Part shown: piece after piece, positions 24,720-33,599 of the stretch
Layout: every line of letters starts with the position of its first letter
How positions within the stretch are numbered: the first letter of the stretch is position 1
Assembly (NCBI RefSeq): GCF_026167545.1
Contig: NZ_CP110678.1
Coordinates: 2,651,001 to 2,715,000, forward strand
Origin: Sphingomonas sp. S1-29
GTDB taxonomy: Bacteria; Pseudomonadota; Alphaproteobacteria; Sphingomonadales; Sphingomonadaceae
DNA: 64,000 bases
Direction of reading: 5' to 3'
Made by a program: the position numbers and the translations under genes
Notes under the pieces: generated by a model
What the model was told of the DNA's origin: nothing
Databases searched by the model: none
What the model saw: the letters and a program-made list of their open reading frames with translations, nothing else

Positions 24720-25834
24720 TGAGGATGCGTTCGATGCTTCGCGCCTTCGCCGCCGCCCTGCTTCTCACCCTTTTCGCCGCGCAGCCCGCGCTCGCCACCG
24801 AGCGCGTCAAGGATATCGGCCGCTTCCAGGGCATCCGCTCGAACCAGCTGACCGGCTATGGCATCGTCGTCGGGCTGCCCGGCAGCGGCGACGACAATCT
24901 CGAATATACCGTCCAGTCGATGAAGGGCGTCACCGCGCGCTTCGGCTTCCAGCTGCCGCCCGGGATCAACCCTAGCCTGAAGAACACCGCGGTCGTCATG
25001 ATCACCGCCGAACTCCCCGCCTTTGCCAAGCCCGGCCAGCGGATCGACATCACGGTGTCGTCGATGGGGCGCGCCAAGAGCCTGCGCGGCGGATCGCTGA
25101 TCCTGACGCCGCTGCTGGGTGCCGATGGCCAAATCTATGCGATGGCGCAGGGCAACCTCGCGGTCAGCGGGCTGGGCGCCGAGGGTGCCGACGGATCGAA
25201 GATCGTCGTAAACGTGCCGTCGACCGGGCGAATCCCCGATGGCGCCACGGTCGAGCGTGCGGTCGAAACCGGCTTCGCCACCACGCCTGCGCTGACGTTC
25301 AACCTGGCGCGTGCCGACTTCACCACCGCGCAGCGCGTCGCGGCGGTCATCAACAGCCGTTTCGGCAACATGCGCGCACGCGCGGTCGATGCGGTGTCGG
25401 TGTCGGTGTCGGCGCCACCGGGTGCCGATGTCCGCACGATGCTGATGAGCGAAATCGAGAACCTCACCGTCGATTCGGCCGAGGCCGCGGCGCGGGTGAT
25501 CGTCAACGCGCGGACCGGCACCGTCGTGATCAACTCGGCGGTGCGCGTCAGCCCAGCGGCGGTAACCCACGGTAAACTAACGGTGCGTATTGATGAGGCC
25601 CAGCGGGTGATTCAGCCCGCGCCGTTCAGCCAGGGTCAGACCGCGGTCGAACAGCAAAGCGCGATCGGGGTCGAGGAAGAAGTGAAGCCGATGTTCCTGC
25701 TCGAACCCGGACCCAAGCTCGCCGACGTCGTGAAGGCGGTGAACGCGATCGGCGCGTCGCCCGCCGACCTGGTCGCGATCCTTGAGGCGCTCAAGGAAGC
25801 CGGCGCGCTGAAGGCCGAGCTCGTCATCCTGTGA
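24719..25834 (+). CDS. flgI: FlgI, P-ring protein
   Basis: 371 residues from the ATG at 24719, with a Sec signal peptide (AAALLLTLFAAQPALA). Then RVKDIGRFQGIRSNQLTGYG, IVVGLPGSGDDN and STGRIPDGATVERAV, all typical of FlgI, and the C-terminal ADVVKAVNAIGASPADLVAI with LEALKEAGALKAELVI. FlgI forms the ring in the peptidoglycan layer with help from FlgA. The longer in-frame reading that overlaps flgH is not used. Confidence 0.97.
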   Translation: MRMRSMLRAFAAALLLTLFAAQPALATERVKDIGRFQGIRSNQLTGYGIVVGLPGSGDDNLEYTVQSMKGVTARFGFQLPPGINPSLKNTAVVMITAELPAFAKPGQRIDITVSSMGRAKSLRGGSLILTPLLGADGQIYAMAQGNLAVSGLGAEGADGSKIVVNVPSTGRIPDGATVERAVETGFATTPALTFNLARADFTTAQRVAAVINSRFGNMRARAVDAVSVSVSAPPGADVRTMLMSEIENLTVDSAEAAARVIVNARTGTVVINSAVRVSPAAVTHGKLTVRIDEAQRVIQPAPFSQGQTAVEQQSAIGVEEEVKPMFLLEPGPKLADVVKAVNAIGASPADLVAILEALKEAGALKAELVIL

Positions 25835-26175
25835 CGATCCCCACGGTCCAGCTTCCCGGCGTCAACCAGCCGACGGTGTCGACCGACACCGGCCGGCTGG
25901 CGACTCGCGACAATCTGGACAAGGCGGGGCAGCAATTCGAAAGCCTGTTCGTCGGCATGATGCTCAAATCGATGCGCGCGGCCAATCTCGGCGAATCGCT
26001 GTTTGAATCGAACGCGCTCGACCAGTTCCGCGACATGCAGGACCAGCAGACCGCCAAGGCGATGGCGGCGCATGCGCCGCTCGGGATCGGCAAGGCGATG
26101 ACCGATTTCCTCGCGAAGTCGGTGCCGGCACAGGCAAACGCTTCGCCAGTCGATATCGGTGATCCGGCCCGATGA
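25831..26175 (+). CDS. flgJ: FlgJ-type rod cap protein, rod-binding domain only
   Basis: 114 residues from a GTG that overlaps the flgI stop (GTGA). The FlgJ rod-binding domain is present: AGQQFESLFVGMMLKSMRAA, FRDMQDQQTAKAMAAHAPLG, IGKAMTDFL. The C-terminal muramidase domain of enterobacterial FlgJ is absent, as in many alphaproteobacteria. The separate transglycosylase gene at 15834-16727 probably supplies that function. Confidence 0.92.
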   Translation: MTIPTVQLPGVNQPTVSTDTGRLATRDNLDKAGQQFESLFVGMMLKSMRAANLGESLFESNALDQFRDMQDQQTAKAMAAHAPLGIGKAMTDFLAKSVPAQANASPVDIGDPAR

Positions 26176-27515
26176 GCGACATGCTCTCGATCGCCGCCAG
26201 CGGCGTCCGCGCCTACCAAAGCGCGCTGACCACCACGTCGGAGAATATCGCCAACGCCGGCACCGTCGGCTACGCCCGCCGCGCGGCCGCGCTCAACGAA
26301 GTCAACGCCTCGGGCACCAGCCTGTTGAACGGCGGGGCGCAGGCGGGGCAGGGGGTGCTGGTCACCGGGGTCAACCGCGCGGTCGACGCATTCCGGAACG
26401 CCGAAGTGCGCACCGCGGGCAGCGACCTGGCGCGGACCGAAGCCGGATTGGTCTGGCTCGAACGGATCGAGGGCGCGCTGACCGCCTCGAAGCTCGACGA
26501 ACGCCTCGCCGCCTTCTTCAACGCCGGCCAGAATCTCGCCGCCGATCCCGCCGCTAGCGGGCTGCGCGCGGTGATGCTCGAACAGGCCGCCGGGCTTGCC
26601 TCGGCTTTCCGCAGCACCGGTGCCGCGATCGAGTCCGCCGCCGCCGATCTTACCGGACAGGCCGACGCGGCGGTGGGCGAAATCAATTCGCTGGCCAAGG
26701 CGCTGGCGACGGTCAATTCGGGGCTCGGTCGCACCGGTGTGGGAAGCGCGGGCCATGCCGGGCTGCTCGACGAACGCGACCGACTGCTCGAACAGATGAG
26801 CACGCTCGTCGATGTCGGGGCCGAGTTCGACGCCGCAGGACGCGCGACGCTGCGCATCGGCGGGCCATCGGGGCCGGTGCTGGTCGCGGGCGACAACGCC
26901 GGCACCGTCACCTTCGCCACCAACAGCGAGGGCGCTGCCTCGATCGCGGTGCACCGCGCGGGCGAACGCGCTAGCGCACCGGTCAATGGCGGGGTGCTCG
27001 CCGGGATCATCGACGGCGCGCAGCGGATCGCGGCGGCGCGTAGCGCGACCGACACGATGGCGGCGCAATTCGTCGCCGGCGTCAACGCGGTCCAGGCCGG
27101 CGGACGCGATCCCGCGGGCAATCCGGGCGCGGCGATGTTCGCCGGCGACACCGCGGCATCGGTGACGATGGTGCTCGCCGATCCCAAGGGCATCGCCGCC
27201 GCGAGCGTTGGTGCCGGTCCGCGCGACAATGGCAACCTCAAGGCATTGGCCGATCTGCGCACCAGTGGCGGCTTCGAAACCACGCTCACCGACATGGTCG
27301 TCGCCAACGGTGCCGCGATCAGCAGCCGCCGGGGCGTGGCGCAGGCACAGGGCGCGATCCAGTCGGCGGCGGTTGCGTCGCGCGATTCGATCTCGGGGGT
27401 CAATCTCGACGAGGAAGCGGTGAACCTGATGCGCTTCCAGCAAGCCTATCAGGCGTCGAGCCGGGTGATCCAGGTGGCGCGCGAGACGATCCAGTCGATC
27501 CTCGATATCAGGTGA
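26172..27515 (+). CDS. flgK: FlgK, hook-filament junction protein 1
   Basis: 447 residues. N-terminus LSIAASGVRAYQSALTTTSE then NIANAGTVGYARRAAALNEV; the C-terminus ends VNLMRFQQAYQASSRVIQVA. The middle is helical with HAP1 features (LDERDRLLEQMSTLVDVGAE). ATG overlaps the flgJ stop by four bases and the gene overlaps flgL. Joins hook and filament. Confidence 0.95.
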   Translation: MSDMLSIAASGVRAYQSALTTTSENIANAGTVGYARRAAALNEVNASGTSLLNGGAQAGQGVLVTGVNRAVDAFRNAEVRTAGSDLARTEAGLVWLERIEGALTASKLDERLAAFFNAGQNLAADPAASGLRAVMLEQAAGLASAFRSTGAAIESAAADLTGQADAAVGEINSLAKALATVNSGLGRTGVGSAGHAGLLDERDRLLEQMSTLVDVGAEFDAAGRATLRIGGPSGPVLVAGDNAGTVTFATNSEGAASIAVHRAGERASAPVNGGVLAGIIDGAQRIAAARSATDTMAAQFVAGVNAVQAGGRDPAGNPGAAMFAGDTAASVTMVLADPKGIAAASVGAGPRDNGNLKALADLRTSGGFETTLTDMVVANGAAISSRRGVAQAQGAIQSAAVASRDSISGVNLDEEAVNLMRFQQAYQASSRVIQVARETIQSILDIR

Positions 27516-28393
27516 ATGCGATGATCCGGGTTTCCACTAACCAATTCTACGCGCGCTCGACCAGCCAGATGGGCTCGCTCAGCGTCGCCGCCGACCGGCT
27601 GCAGACGCAGATCGCTAGCGGCAAGCGGATCGCCGCGCCTTCGGACGATGCCGCGGGCTACCAGCAATTGTCGACGCTCAAACAGGCAACCGCCGACGAT
27701 GTCGGTGCGAAGGCCAATATCGTGCTGGCGCAGGGGCTGCTCGGCCAGTCGGACACGACGCTCGCCGCCATCGAGGAACAGCTCCAGCGCGCGAAGGAAC
27801 TTGCGCTACAGGCGAGCAACGGCACCTTGTCGGCGCAGGACCGCAAGGCGATGGCGGCCACGGTCGACGACATCATCGACGACGTCTTCACGCTGGCCAA
27901 CACCCGCGACGTGCGCGGCCAGGCGATCTTCGGTGGCGGCGGTGCCGAGGCGTTCGCGCGCGCTGGCGATGGCACGATTACCTATGTCGGCGGCACCGGC
28001 GCCGCGGCGATCCCGATCGGCAGCGGCGGCGACATCCAGGTGAACGAGGCGGGCGACCGCGCGCTGGGTGACGTGTTCGCCTCGCTCGGTGCGATGGCGG
28101 CGGCGCTGCACGAGGGCGATTCGCCCGATGGCGCGGTCGATGCGGTCGGCGGTGCGCTCGAAACCGTCATCGCCAGCCGCGCAAGCGTCGGCGCGCGCGC
28201 GTTCCGGCTCGATATCGAAATGGGCCGGCTCGCCGATGTCGCGGTCGATCGCGAAGCGGCGCGGGGCGGGATCGAGGATCTCGACATGAGCGCCGCGATC
28301 ACCGAGCTGCAAAAGACGCTGACGATCCTGCAGGCGACGCAGGGCAGCTTCACCAAGCTGTCGAGCCTCAGCCTGTTCGACTATCTGCGCTGA
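27512..28393 (+). CDS. flgL: FlgL, hook-filament junction protein 3
   Basis: 293 residues from a GTG at 27512 that overlaps the flgK stop; an ATG three codons later (27521) is also possible. Flagellin-like ends: RVSTNQFYARSTSQMGSLSV, LQTQIASGKRIAAPSDDAAG, and the C-terminal helix LQKTLTILQATQGSFTKLSS. Last gene of the flgB operon. Confidence 0.94.
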   Translation: MNAMIRVSTNQFYARSTSQMGSLSVAADRLQTQIASGKRIAAPSDDAAGYQQLSTLKQATADDVGAKANIVLAQGLLGQSDTTLAAIEEQLQRAKELALQASNGTLSAQDRKAMAATVDDIIDDVFTLANTRDVRGQAIFGGGGAEAFARAGDGTITYVGGTGAAAIPIGSGGDIQVNEAGDRALGDVFASLGAMAAALHEGDSPDGAVDAVGGALETVIASRASVGARAFRLDIEMGRLADVAVDREAARGGIEDLDMSAAITELQKTLTILQATQGSFTKLSSLSLFDYLR

Positions 28394-28403
28394 GCCGCAC
28401 CCC

Positions 28404-28446
28404 GGCGGCGCCCGCCGGCTTCGCCGCCGCATTAGCCATTTTTCTA
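28404..28446 (+). terminator. Possible weak terminator after flgL
   Basis: A seven-base-pair ggcggcg / cgccgcc stem just after the flgL stop is followed after ten bases by TTTTT. The gap before the T run is longer than usual, so this is tentative. The putative promoter of motA 2 starts immediately after. Confidence 0.35.
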
Positions 28447-28457
28447 CCCTGCACCGC

Positions 28458-28484
28458 GCAAGTTTTCGCGCGGCCGGTCGTTCC
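28458..28484 (+). promoter_or_regulatory. Putative sigma-28 promoter of motA2-motB2
   Basis: GCAAGTTT, an 11-base spacer and GTCGTTCC. The -35 half matches six of eight FliA positions (AAGTTT), and the -10 half is identical to that of flgM. It lies 42 bases before the motA ATG. Confidence 0.6.
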
Positions 28485-28525
28485 TCAAGCAGGGTCGCGA
28501 CAGCGTTTCGGGGGTAACAGCGCCA

Positions 28526-29389
28526 ATGTTCGTTTTGATTGGGTTCGTCGTGCTGATCGCGATGGTGTTCGGCGGGTTCGCGCTCACCGGCGGGGCGCTC
28601 GGCCCGGTGATGCACGCGCTGCCGCACGAGATGCTGATCATCGGCGGCGCCGCGGTCGGCGCGCTGATCATCGGCAACTCGATGCTCGAGATCAAGGCGC
28701 TGGGCAGCGGCTTCATGAAGGTGGTCAAGGGCCCCAAATACAAGAAGCAGGACTATCTCGACGCGATCTTCCTGGTCAGCAAGCTGATGAAGATGCTGCG
28801 CGTCGAGGGGCCGATCGCGCTCGAGCCGCATGTCGAGGATCCCAAGTCATCGGCGGTGTTCGCCGAATATCCCCGCCTCCTCGCCGACCAGACGCTCACC
28901 AACCTGATCGCCGATACGCTGCGGCTGGTGGTGGTGTCGTCGGGCACGCTCGACGTCCACGCGGTCGAGGACGTGATGGATAATTCGATCAAGACGCACC
29001 ACCACGAAGTGCAGAGCCCGCAGACGACGCTGCAGGGGCTCGCCGACGCGCTGCCCGCGCTCGGCATCGTAGCGGCGGTGCTGGGGGTGGTCAAGACGAT
29101 GGGGTCGATCGACAAGCCGCCCGAGATCCTGGGCGGGATGATCGGCTCGGCGCTGGTGGGGACGTTCCTGGGCGTGCTGCTGGCCTATGGCATCGTCGGG
29201 CCGCTCGCGACGCGGTTGCAGCAGGTGATCGATGCCGATGCCGCGATCTACCACACGATCAAGCAGATCATCATCGCCTCGCTCCACGGCCATCCGCAGC
29301 CGCTGGTGATCGAAGCCGCGCGCAGCGGGATCGCGCACCACAACCAGCCCGGCTTCGCCGAGGTGTTCGACGGGCTGCGGGGACGCTAA
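28526..29389 (+). CDS. motA: MotA, flagellar stator protein 2
   Basis: 287 residues, the normal MotA length. Begins FVLIGFVVLIAMVFGGFALT (membrane segment 1), with the large cytoplasmic loop (about residues 60-165) and the conserved ALPALGIVAAVLGVVKTMGS of segment 3, then ILGGMIGSALVGTFLGVLLA of segment 4. MotA with MotB forms the proton channel that drives rotation. The following motB begins directly after its stop. Confidence 0.97.
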   Translation: MFVLIGFVVLIAMVFGGFALTGGALGPVMHALPHEMLIIGGAAVGALIIGNSMLEIKALGSGFMKVVKGPKYKKQDYLDAIFLVSKLMKMLRVEGPIALEPHVEDPKSSAVFAEYPRLLADQTLTNLIADTLRLVVVSSGTLDVHAVEDVMDNSIKTHHHEVQSPQTTLQGLADALPALGIVAAVLGVVKTMGSIDKPPEILGGMIGSALVGTFLGVLLAYGIVGPLATRLQQVIDADAAIYHTIKQIIIASLHGHPQPLVIEAARSGIAHHNQPGFAEVFDGLRGR

Positions 29390-30328
29390 ATGGCCGCGCG
29401 CGCACCCCATGGCACCAACCAGCCGCCCAAGATCATCGTCAAGAAAATCTATATCGAGGGCCATGGCGGCCATCATGGCGGCGCGTGGAAGGTCGCCTAT
29501 GCCGATTTCGTGACCGCGATGATGGCGTTCTTCCTGCTGATGTGGCTGCTCGGCGCGACCACCGAAGCGCAGCGCAAGGCGCTCGCCGACTATTTCGCGC
29601 CGACCTTGATCGAGCTGAAGCAGAAAAGCGCCGGTTCCTATGGCCCGTTCGGCGGCTCGTCGCTGACCGATGTCGACAATTACCCGCACCGCGCAGGACA
29701 GACCGGCACGCGCGCGCTGACGGTGCCCGCGGGCGCCGAGGGCGGCCCGCAGGTGGGGACCGGCGAAAAGGGCACGCTCAAGGATCAGGCGGCGCTCAAC
29801 GCGCAGGATCGCCGCAACTTTTCCAAGCTGCGCCAGCAGCTTGAACAGCGGATGAAGGCCAATGGCAGCCTGGCCAAGCTCGGCAAGCATGTCCGCTTCG
29901 TCGAGACCAGCGAAGGGCTGCGGATCGATCTGGTCGACAATGCCGATTATTCGATGTTCGACCTCGGCACGACCGCTTTGGTGGGTGAGGCCGACCAGCT
30001 GATCGGCGAGATCGCGGCGTCGATCGGAACGATGGAAAACGCGATCATGATCCGCGGCCACACCGATTCGCTGGGCTATGGCAACCCGCTCGACATGAAC
30101 AACTGGATGCTCTCGAGCGGGCGGGCCGAGGCGACGCGGCGGCGGCTGGCGGCAGGCGGGTTGCCCGACGCGCGCTTCGAACGGATCGAGGGCGTCGCCG
30201 ATCGCGAACCGATGGTCGCGAAGGATCCCACCGATCCGCGCAACCGGCGGGTGGCGATCACGCTGCTCTATCGCAAGGGCGAGCCCGGCGGCCGGGGCGG
30301 CGGCATGACCAGACTGGCAAGTCGTTGA
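29390..30328 (+). CDS. motB: MotB, flagellar stator protein 2
   Basis: 312 residues. The classic motif AWKVAYADFVTAMMAFFLLM (about residues 30-50) contains the proton-binding aspartate. The OmpA-like peptidoglycan-binding domain is C-terminal: IMIRGHTDSLGYGNP and MNNWMLSSGRAEATRRRL. A Gly/His-rich stretch (GHGGHHGG) before the helix is common in alphaproteobacterial MotB. ATG immediately follows the motA stop. Confidence 0.97.
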   Translation: MAARAPHGTNQPPKIIVKKIYIEGHGGHHGGAWKVAYADFVTAMMAFFLLMWLLGATTEAQRKALADYFAPTLIELKQKSAGSYGPFGGSSLTDVDNYPHRAGQTGTRALTVPAGAEGGPQVGTGEKGTLKDQAALNAQDRRNFSKLRQQLEQRMKANGSLAKLGKHVRFVETSEGLRIDLVDNADYSMFDLGTTALVGEADQLIGEIAASIGTMENAIMIRGHTDSLGYGNPLDMNNWMLSSGRAEATRRRLAAGGLPDARFERIEGVADREPMVAKDPTDPRNRRVAITLLYRKGEPGGRGGGMTRLASR

Positions 30329-30332
30329 AAGA

Positions 30333-30460
30333 CTCCCCTCCCTGAAAGGGAGGGGCTGGGGGTGGGTCTGGTCCGGGAGATACGGCCGCCTGGAACGCCG
30401 ATCGGGTCCGTATCGCGAGCAATCGACCCACCCCCGACCCCTCCCTTCCAGGGAGGGGGG
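30333..30460. repeat. Paired inverted repeat (ctccctggaagggag family) between motB and a TonB receptor
   Basis: Arms 30333-30368 and 30425-30460 are near reverse complements, with core ccctccctgaaagggaggg plus ggggtgggt. Same family as 16836-16935. It fills the gap between two convergent genes and could stop transcription from both sides. Confidence 0.85.
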
Positions 30461-30470
30461 ATACTCCCCG

Positions 30471-33359
30471 TCAGAACATCTTCCGGAAATCCAGCCGGAT
30501 CGACCGGCCCACCGGGTCGAGCAACGCCGCCTGATAGCCCAGTGGCACCGCCCCGCTCGAATCGCGCACGTCGAGCCGCTGGTTGAACACATTGTCGAGC
30601 CGCAGGCTGACCCGCGTGCCGCGCAGCCAGGCGTGGTTGCGCACCAGATCGGGCATCTGCCCCAGATTGGCGAACAGCCGCAGGTCGACCTTGGCGAGGT
30701 CGCCGAAGAACAAGGTGTCGCCCGGCACCGCGCCGTCGACCCGCGTCCCGCTCTGCCAATCGGCGTTGAGGCGAACCCCCATGCCATCCTTGGTGAAGCC
30801 GGTGCGCACCTCGACCTGGTGCCGCGCCAGCCCGCCATTGCTGCCGGTCGCCGACCCGTTCAGCAGGTCGAGTTCGGGAACGCCCTCGCGGATCAGGATC
30901 GTTTCCTTGATGCGATAGGTGTGGAAGGCCGAGAACTGGATTCGCCCGCCGCCGGCACCGCCGCCGCCAAAGCCACCCCGTCCGCCGCCGCCGCCGCCAC
31001 CGAAGCCGCGTCCACCGCCGCCACCGCCGCGCCCCTCGCCGCCACCGCGCCCCTCGCGGCGCGGGCGTTCGGCGTCGGGCGCTGGAGCCGGTTCTGCACC
31101 CTGTGCCGCCGAACCCTCGGCGGGCAACGGCACCGCCTGAGCATCGGCGGGCGTGCGCCACTGGCGTTCGGGGCGGCCATAGGCCTGGCGCAGCACCGCG
31201 CGCGGATCCTGCCCCGCATCGCGCGCCGCCTGCACTTCGCGCTGCAGCGTACCCGTCACCGGCAGCGACAGGTTGAAGCCCCAGCGGAACTGCTCGCGCT
31301 CGTTGCGCGCGAAATTCACCGGGCGATTGTCGATCTGCAGCAACCGTCCGCTGGCGTCACGGGTGAAGCGTTCGGGGAACGCCGCCTGGATTTCGTTGGT
31401 CGCGGTCGGGAAGGTCGCGATCGAATCCTCGATCGTGCTGCTGGTATAGTCGGCGCGGATGTTGAGGTCGGTTGCGTCGAGCGGCTTGAAGTTCAATCCC
31501 AGCTTCAGCACGTCGCGGCTGTCCGATCGCAGCAGCGGATTGCCGCCGTCGAGGAAGGTGACATCCACCGTCTCGCCGCGGACGAAATCGAACACGCGGA
31601 CATTGGGGGTGGTGATCGCGGGGTTGCCCACCTGTTGCGGGCTCGGCGCACCTTCTTCGTTGGTGACCGACGCGACCAGCCGAAGCTGGGGCACCGGCGC
31701 CCAGTTGAGCCCATAGCCATAGCTGGTGAGCGTGCCGAAGTCCGACAGCCGATCGACCTCGACATTGGCGTTGAGCGACAGGTCGCCGATCGCGTCGAGC
31801 ACCGCGCGCCGCCGGCTGGTGATCGGCACGTCGATGTTGAGCTGGCCGTTGGCGCTGCGGCGGCCGATATCGGTCGCCTGCGCGAAGCCCGACCGCACCG
31901 AGCGCGCATCCTGGTCCTGGCTGCGCAGCCCGACGCGGAAGGTGGTCGAAAGATCGCCCGCGGGAAGCGCGAGGACATCGCCGTTCACCACCCCCTCGAC
32001 CCGCGCGACATTGCTCACCGATCGCGCGGTGTCGGGCGCGACCAGCGACAATTGCCCCGGCACGATCGGGCCGAAGGGCGATCCGCCCGCCAACACTGCC
32101 GCCTGCAGCCCGGTCGAATCGACTCGGCGATCGGTGTCGGTGTCGGTCTGCTGGCGGTCGTAATTGCCCGTCAGCGTCCAGCGCCAGTCGGACAACGTCC
32201 CGTTCATGCTGAACGCTGCTTCGACGTTGCGGCTACGCGATTCGCGCATCAACGGGCCGAAGGCGTCGGTGTAGCGCAGCACGCGAACATCGCCCGCGAA
32301 GGGCGAGAAGGGGTTGTCGGCGGGCAGCGCGAGATCGACCGAGGGCAGCCCGAGCAGCGAGCGGCTGTCGTTGAAGTCGAAGCCGACCGTCGCGGTCGCA
32401 GCGACGTCGCCGAAAATGGTGCGCGCGAGCACCGCGTTGCCGCGCACCGCCTCGGTCGCGCCCTGCAGCGATCGGAAGGGCCCCAAGTCGGTGACGTTGG
32501 CAGCATTGGCGCCGCCGATGAAATCAGTCAGCAGCGGCGTGCCCCCGGCGAACGATCCCGGCACCGCCGCTACGGTGACCGGCGCACCCGCTGCGGCGCT
32601 GAGCGCGGGATCGATCTCGGCGCCGTTGGCCGGCGCGACGACATTGCCGGTCAGGTCGAAGGGCGATCCCGCGGGGTTCGACAACAGGTCGCGCTCGCTT
32701 TCGAGCAGCAAGCTGCGCGCTTCGACCTCGAGGTCGAGGTTGAGCCGTCCGTTGCGGTTGATCCGCAGGTAATTGAGCTCGACTTCGCCGCTGCTATTGC
32801 CGCCCTGCACCGGCCCGCCGAAATCGGCCTCGGCGGTGATCGCGCGAAAGCGCGGGCGGAGCACGAAGTTCACCACCCGCTGGTTCGCACTATAGCCGTA
32901 TTTCAGCGCGACTTCTTCAGGCAGGATGTCGACGCGCAGGATCGCTTCGGTCGGGATTTCGCGGATCTCGCGGAACGAGCCGATTCGGCGCCCGTCGAGC
33001 AGCACCACCGGCCCCTCGCCGCCGCGCCCGCGCCCGCTCGAGGTCTGCGGCGACAATTCGGCGAGCAGCTCGGCGACCGAACTCACGCCATAGGCGCGGA
33101 TGTCGGCGGGCGAGAGCTGTTGTTCGGGGGGAACGTCGCCCACCACCGCGCCGCGCTCGGCCTGGCCGGTGACGACGATGTCCTCGACCATTTCTTCGCC
33201 GGCTTCCTCGTCGCTCATCTCGGCGCCGAGCGCCTCGCCATCGTCGATCGCTTCCTGCTCGGTCGGCGCGGGCACCACTTGCGCGTGCGCGGGCCAGACG
33301 GTGGCGGCCGAAAGCAGGAGGAGCCAGCGCGCTTTGGCTACGCGGTTGCGGTCGATCAT
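30471..33359 (-). CDS. TonB-dependent receptor-like outer membrane protein with Gly/Arg-rich loop
   Basis: 962 residues from the ATG at 33359; a longer in-frame start lacks a signal peptide at its end. Signal peptide (RWLLLLSAATVWPAHAQ), a TonB-box-like EDIVVTG near residue 57, and a plug domain with VVLLDGRRIGSFREIREIPT and RVDILPEEVALKYGY. The barrel region covers the rest and ends with the C-terminal F expected for outer-membrane barrels. Between about residues 765 and 805 sits a Gly/Arg-rich low-complexity insert of 40 residues. The N-terminal half resembles uncharacterised sphingomonad receptors; substrate unknown. Divergent from the M3 peptidase. Confidence 0.85.
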   Translation of the reverse strand: MIDRNRVAKARWLLLLSAATVWPAHAQVVPAPTEQEAIDDGEALGAEMSDEEAGEEMVEDIVVTGQAERGAVVGDVPPEQQLSPADIRAYGVSSVAELLAELSPQTSSGRGRGGEGPVVLLDGRRIGSFREIREIPTEAILRVDILPEEVALKYGYSANQRVVNFVLRPRFRAITAEADFGGPVQGGNSSGEVELNYLRINRNGRLNLDLEVEARSLLLESERDLLSNPAGSPFDLTGNVVAPANGAEIDPALSAAAGAPVTVAAVPGSFAGGTPLLTDFIGGANAANVTDLGPFRSLQGATEAVRGNAVLARTIFGDVAATATVGFDFNDSRSLLGLPSVDLALPADNPFSPFAGDVRVLRYTDAFGPLMRESRSRNVEAAFSMNGTLSDWRWTLTGNYDRQQTDTDTDRRVDSTGLQAAVLAGGSPFGPIVPGQLSLVAPDTARSVSNVARVEGVVNGDVLALPAGDLSTTFRVGLRSQDQDARSVRSGFAQATDIGRRSANGQLNIDVPITSRRRAVLDAIGDLSLNANVEVDRLSDFGTLTSYGYGLNWAPVPQLRLVASVTNEEGAPSPQQVGNPAITTPNVRVFDFVRGETVDVTFLDGGNPLLRSDSRDVLKLGLNFKPLDATDLNIRADYTSSTIEDSIATFPTATNEIQAAFPERFTRDASGRLLQIDNRPVNFARNEREQFRWGFNLSLPVTGTLQREVQAARDAGQDPRAVLRQAYGRPERQWRTPADAQAVPLPAEGSAAQGAEPAPAPDAERPRREGRGGGEGRGGGGGGRGFGGGGGGGRGGFGGGGAGGGRIQFSAFHTYRIKETILIREGVPELDLLNGSATGSNGGLARHQVEVRTGFTKDGMGVRLNADWQSGTRVDGAVPGDTLFFGDLAKVDLRLFANLGQMPDLVRNHAWLRGTRVSLRLDNVFNQRLDVRDSSGAVPLGYQAALLDPVGRSIRLDFRKMF

Positions 33360-33599
33360 CGAAATACGTCCAGTCGCTTTGCCGCCCGGGGATGGACGCA
33401 TGCAGGGTGAGTAGGCGGCGATTGTCGCAGAACTTTGTCAGCGCCGATTTGTCCGCCCGCGCCCCTGCAGCAAAACCGATCGCGGCGGCAAGACCGGCGT
33501 TGGGCGGGAATGCGAATGGCGTGCCCTAAAGCCGCGCGGGGGTTCCCGTTACGGGCAGGATCGCTATGTTCTCTGCATGTATCGCTTGGAGAATCCGAT

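Noticed and set aside
30633..33410. Very long open frame (925 codons) on the plus strand opposite the TonB receptor
   Set aside because: High G+C genes leave open antisense frames. This one has an Arg/Gly/Ala-biased composition, no recognisable motif and no ribosome site, while the minus-strand frame encodes a clear receptor.
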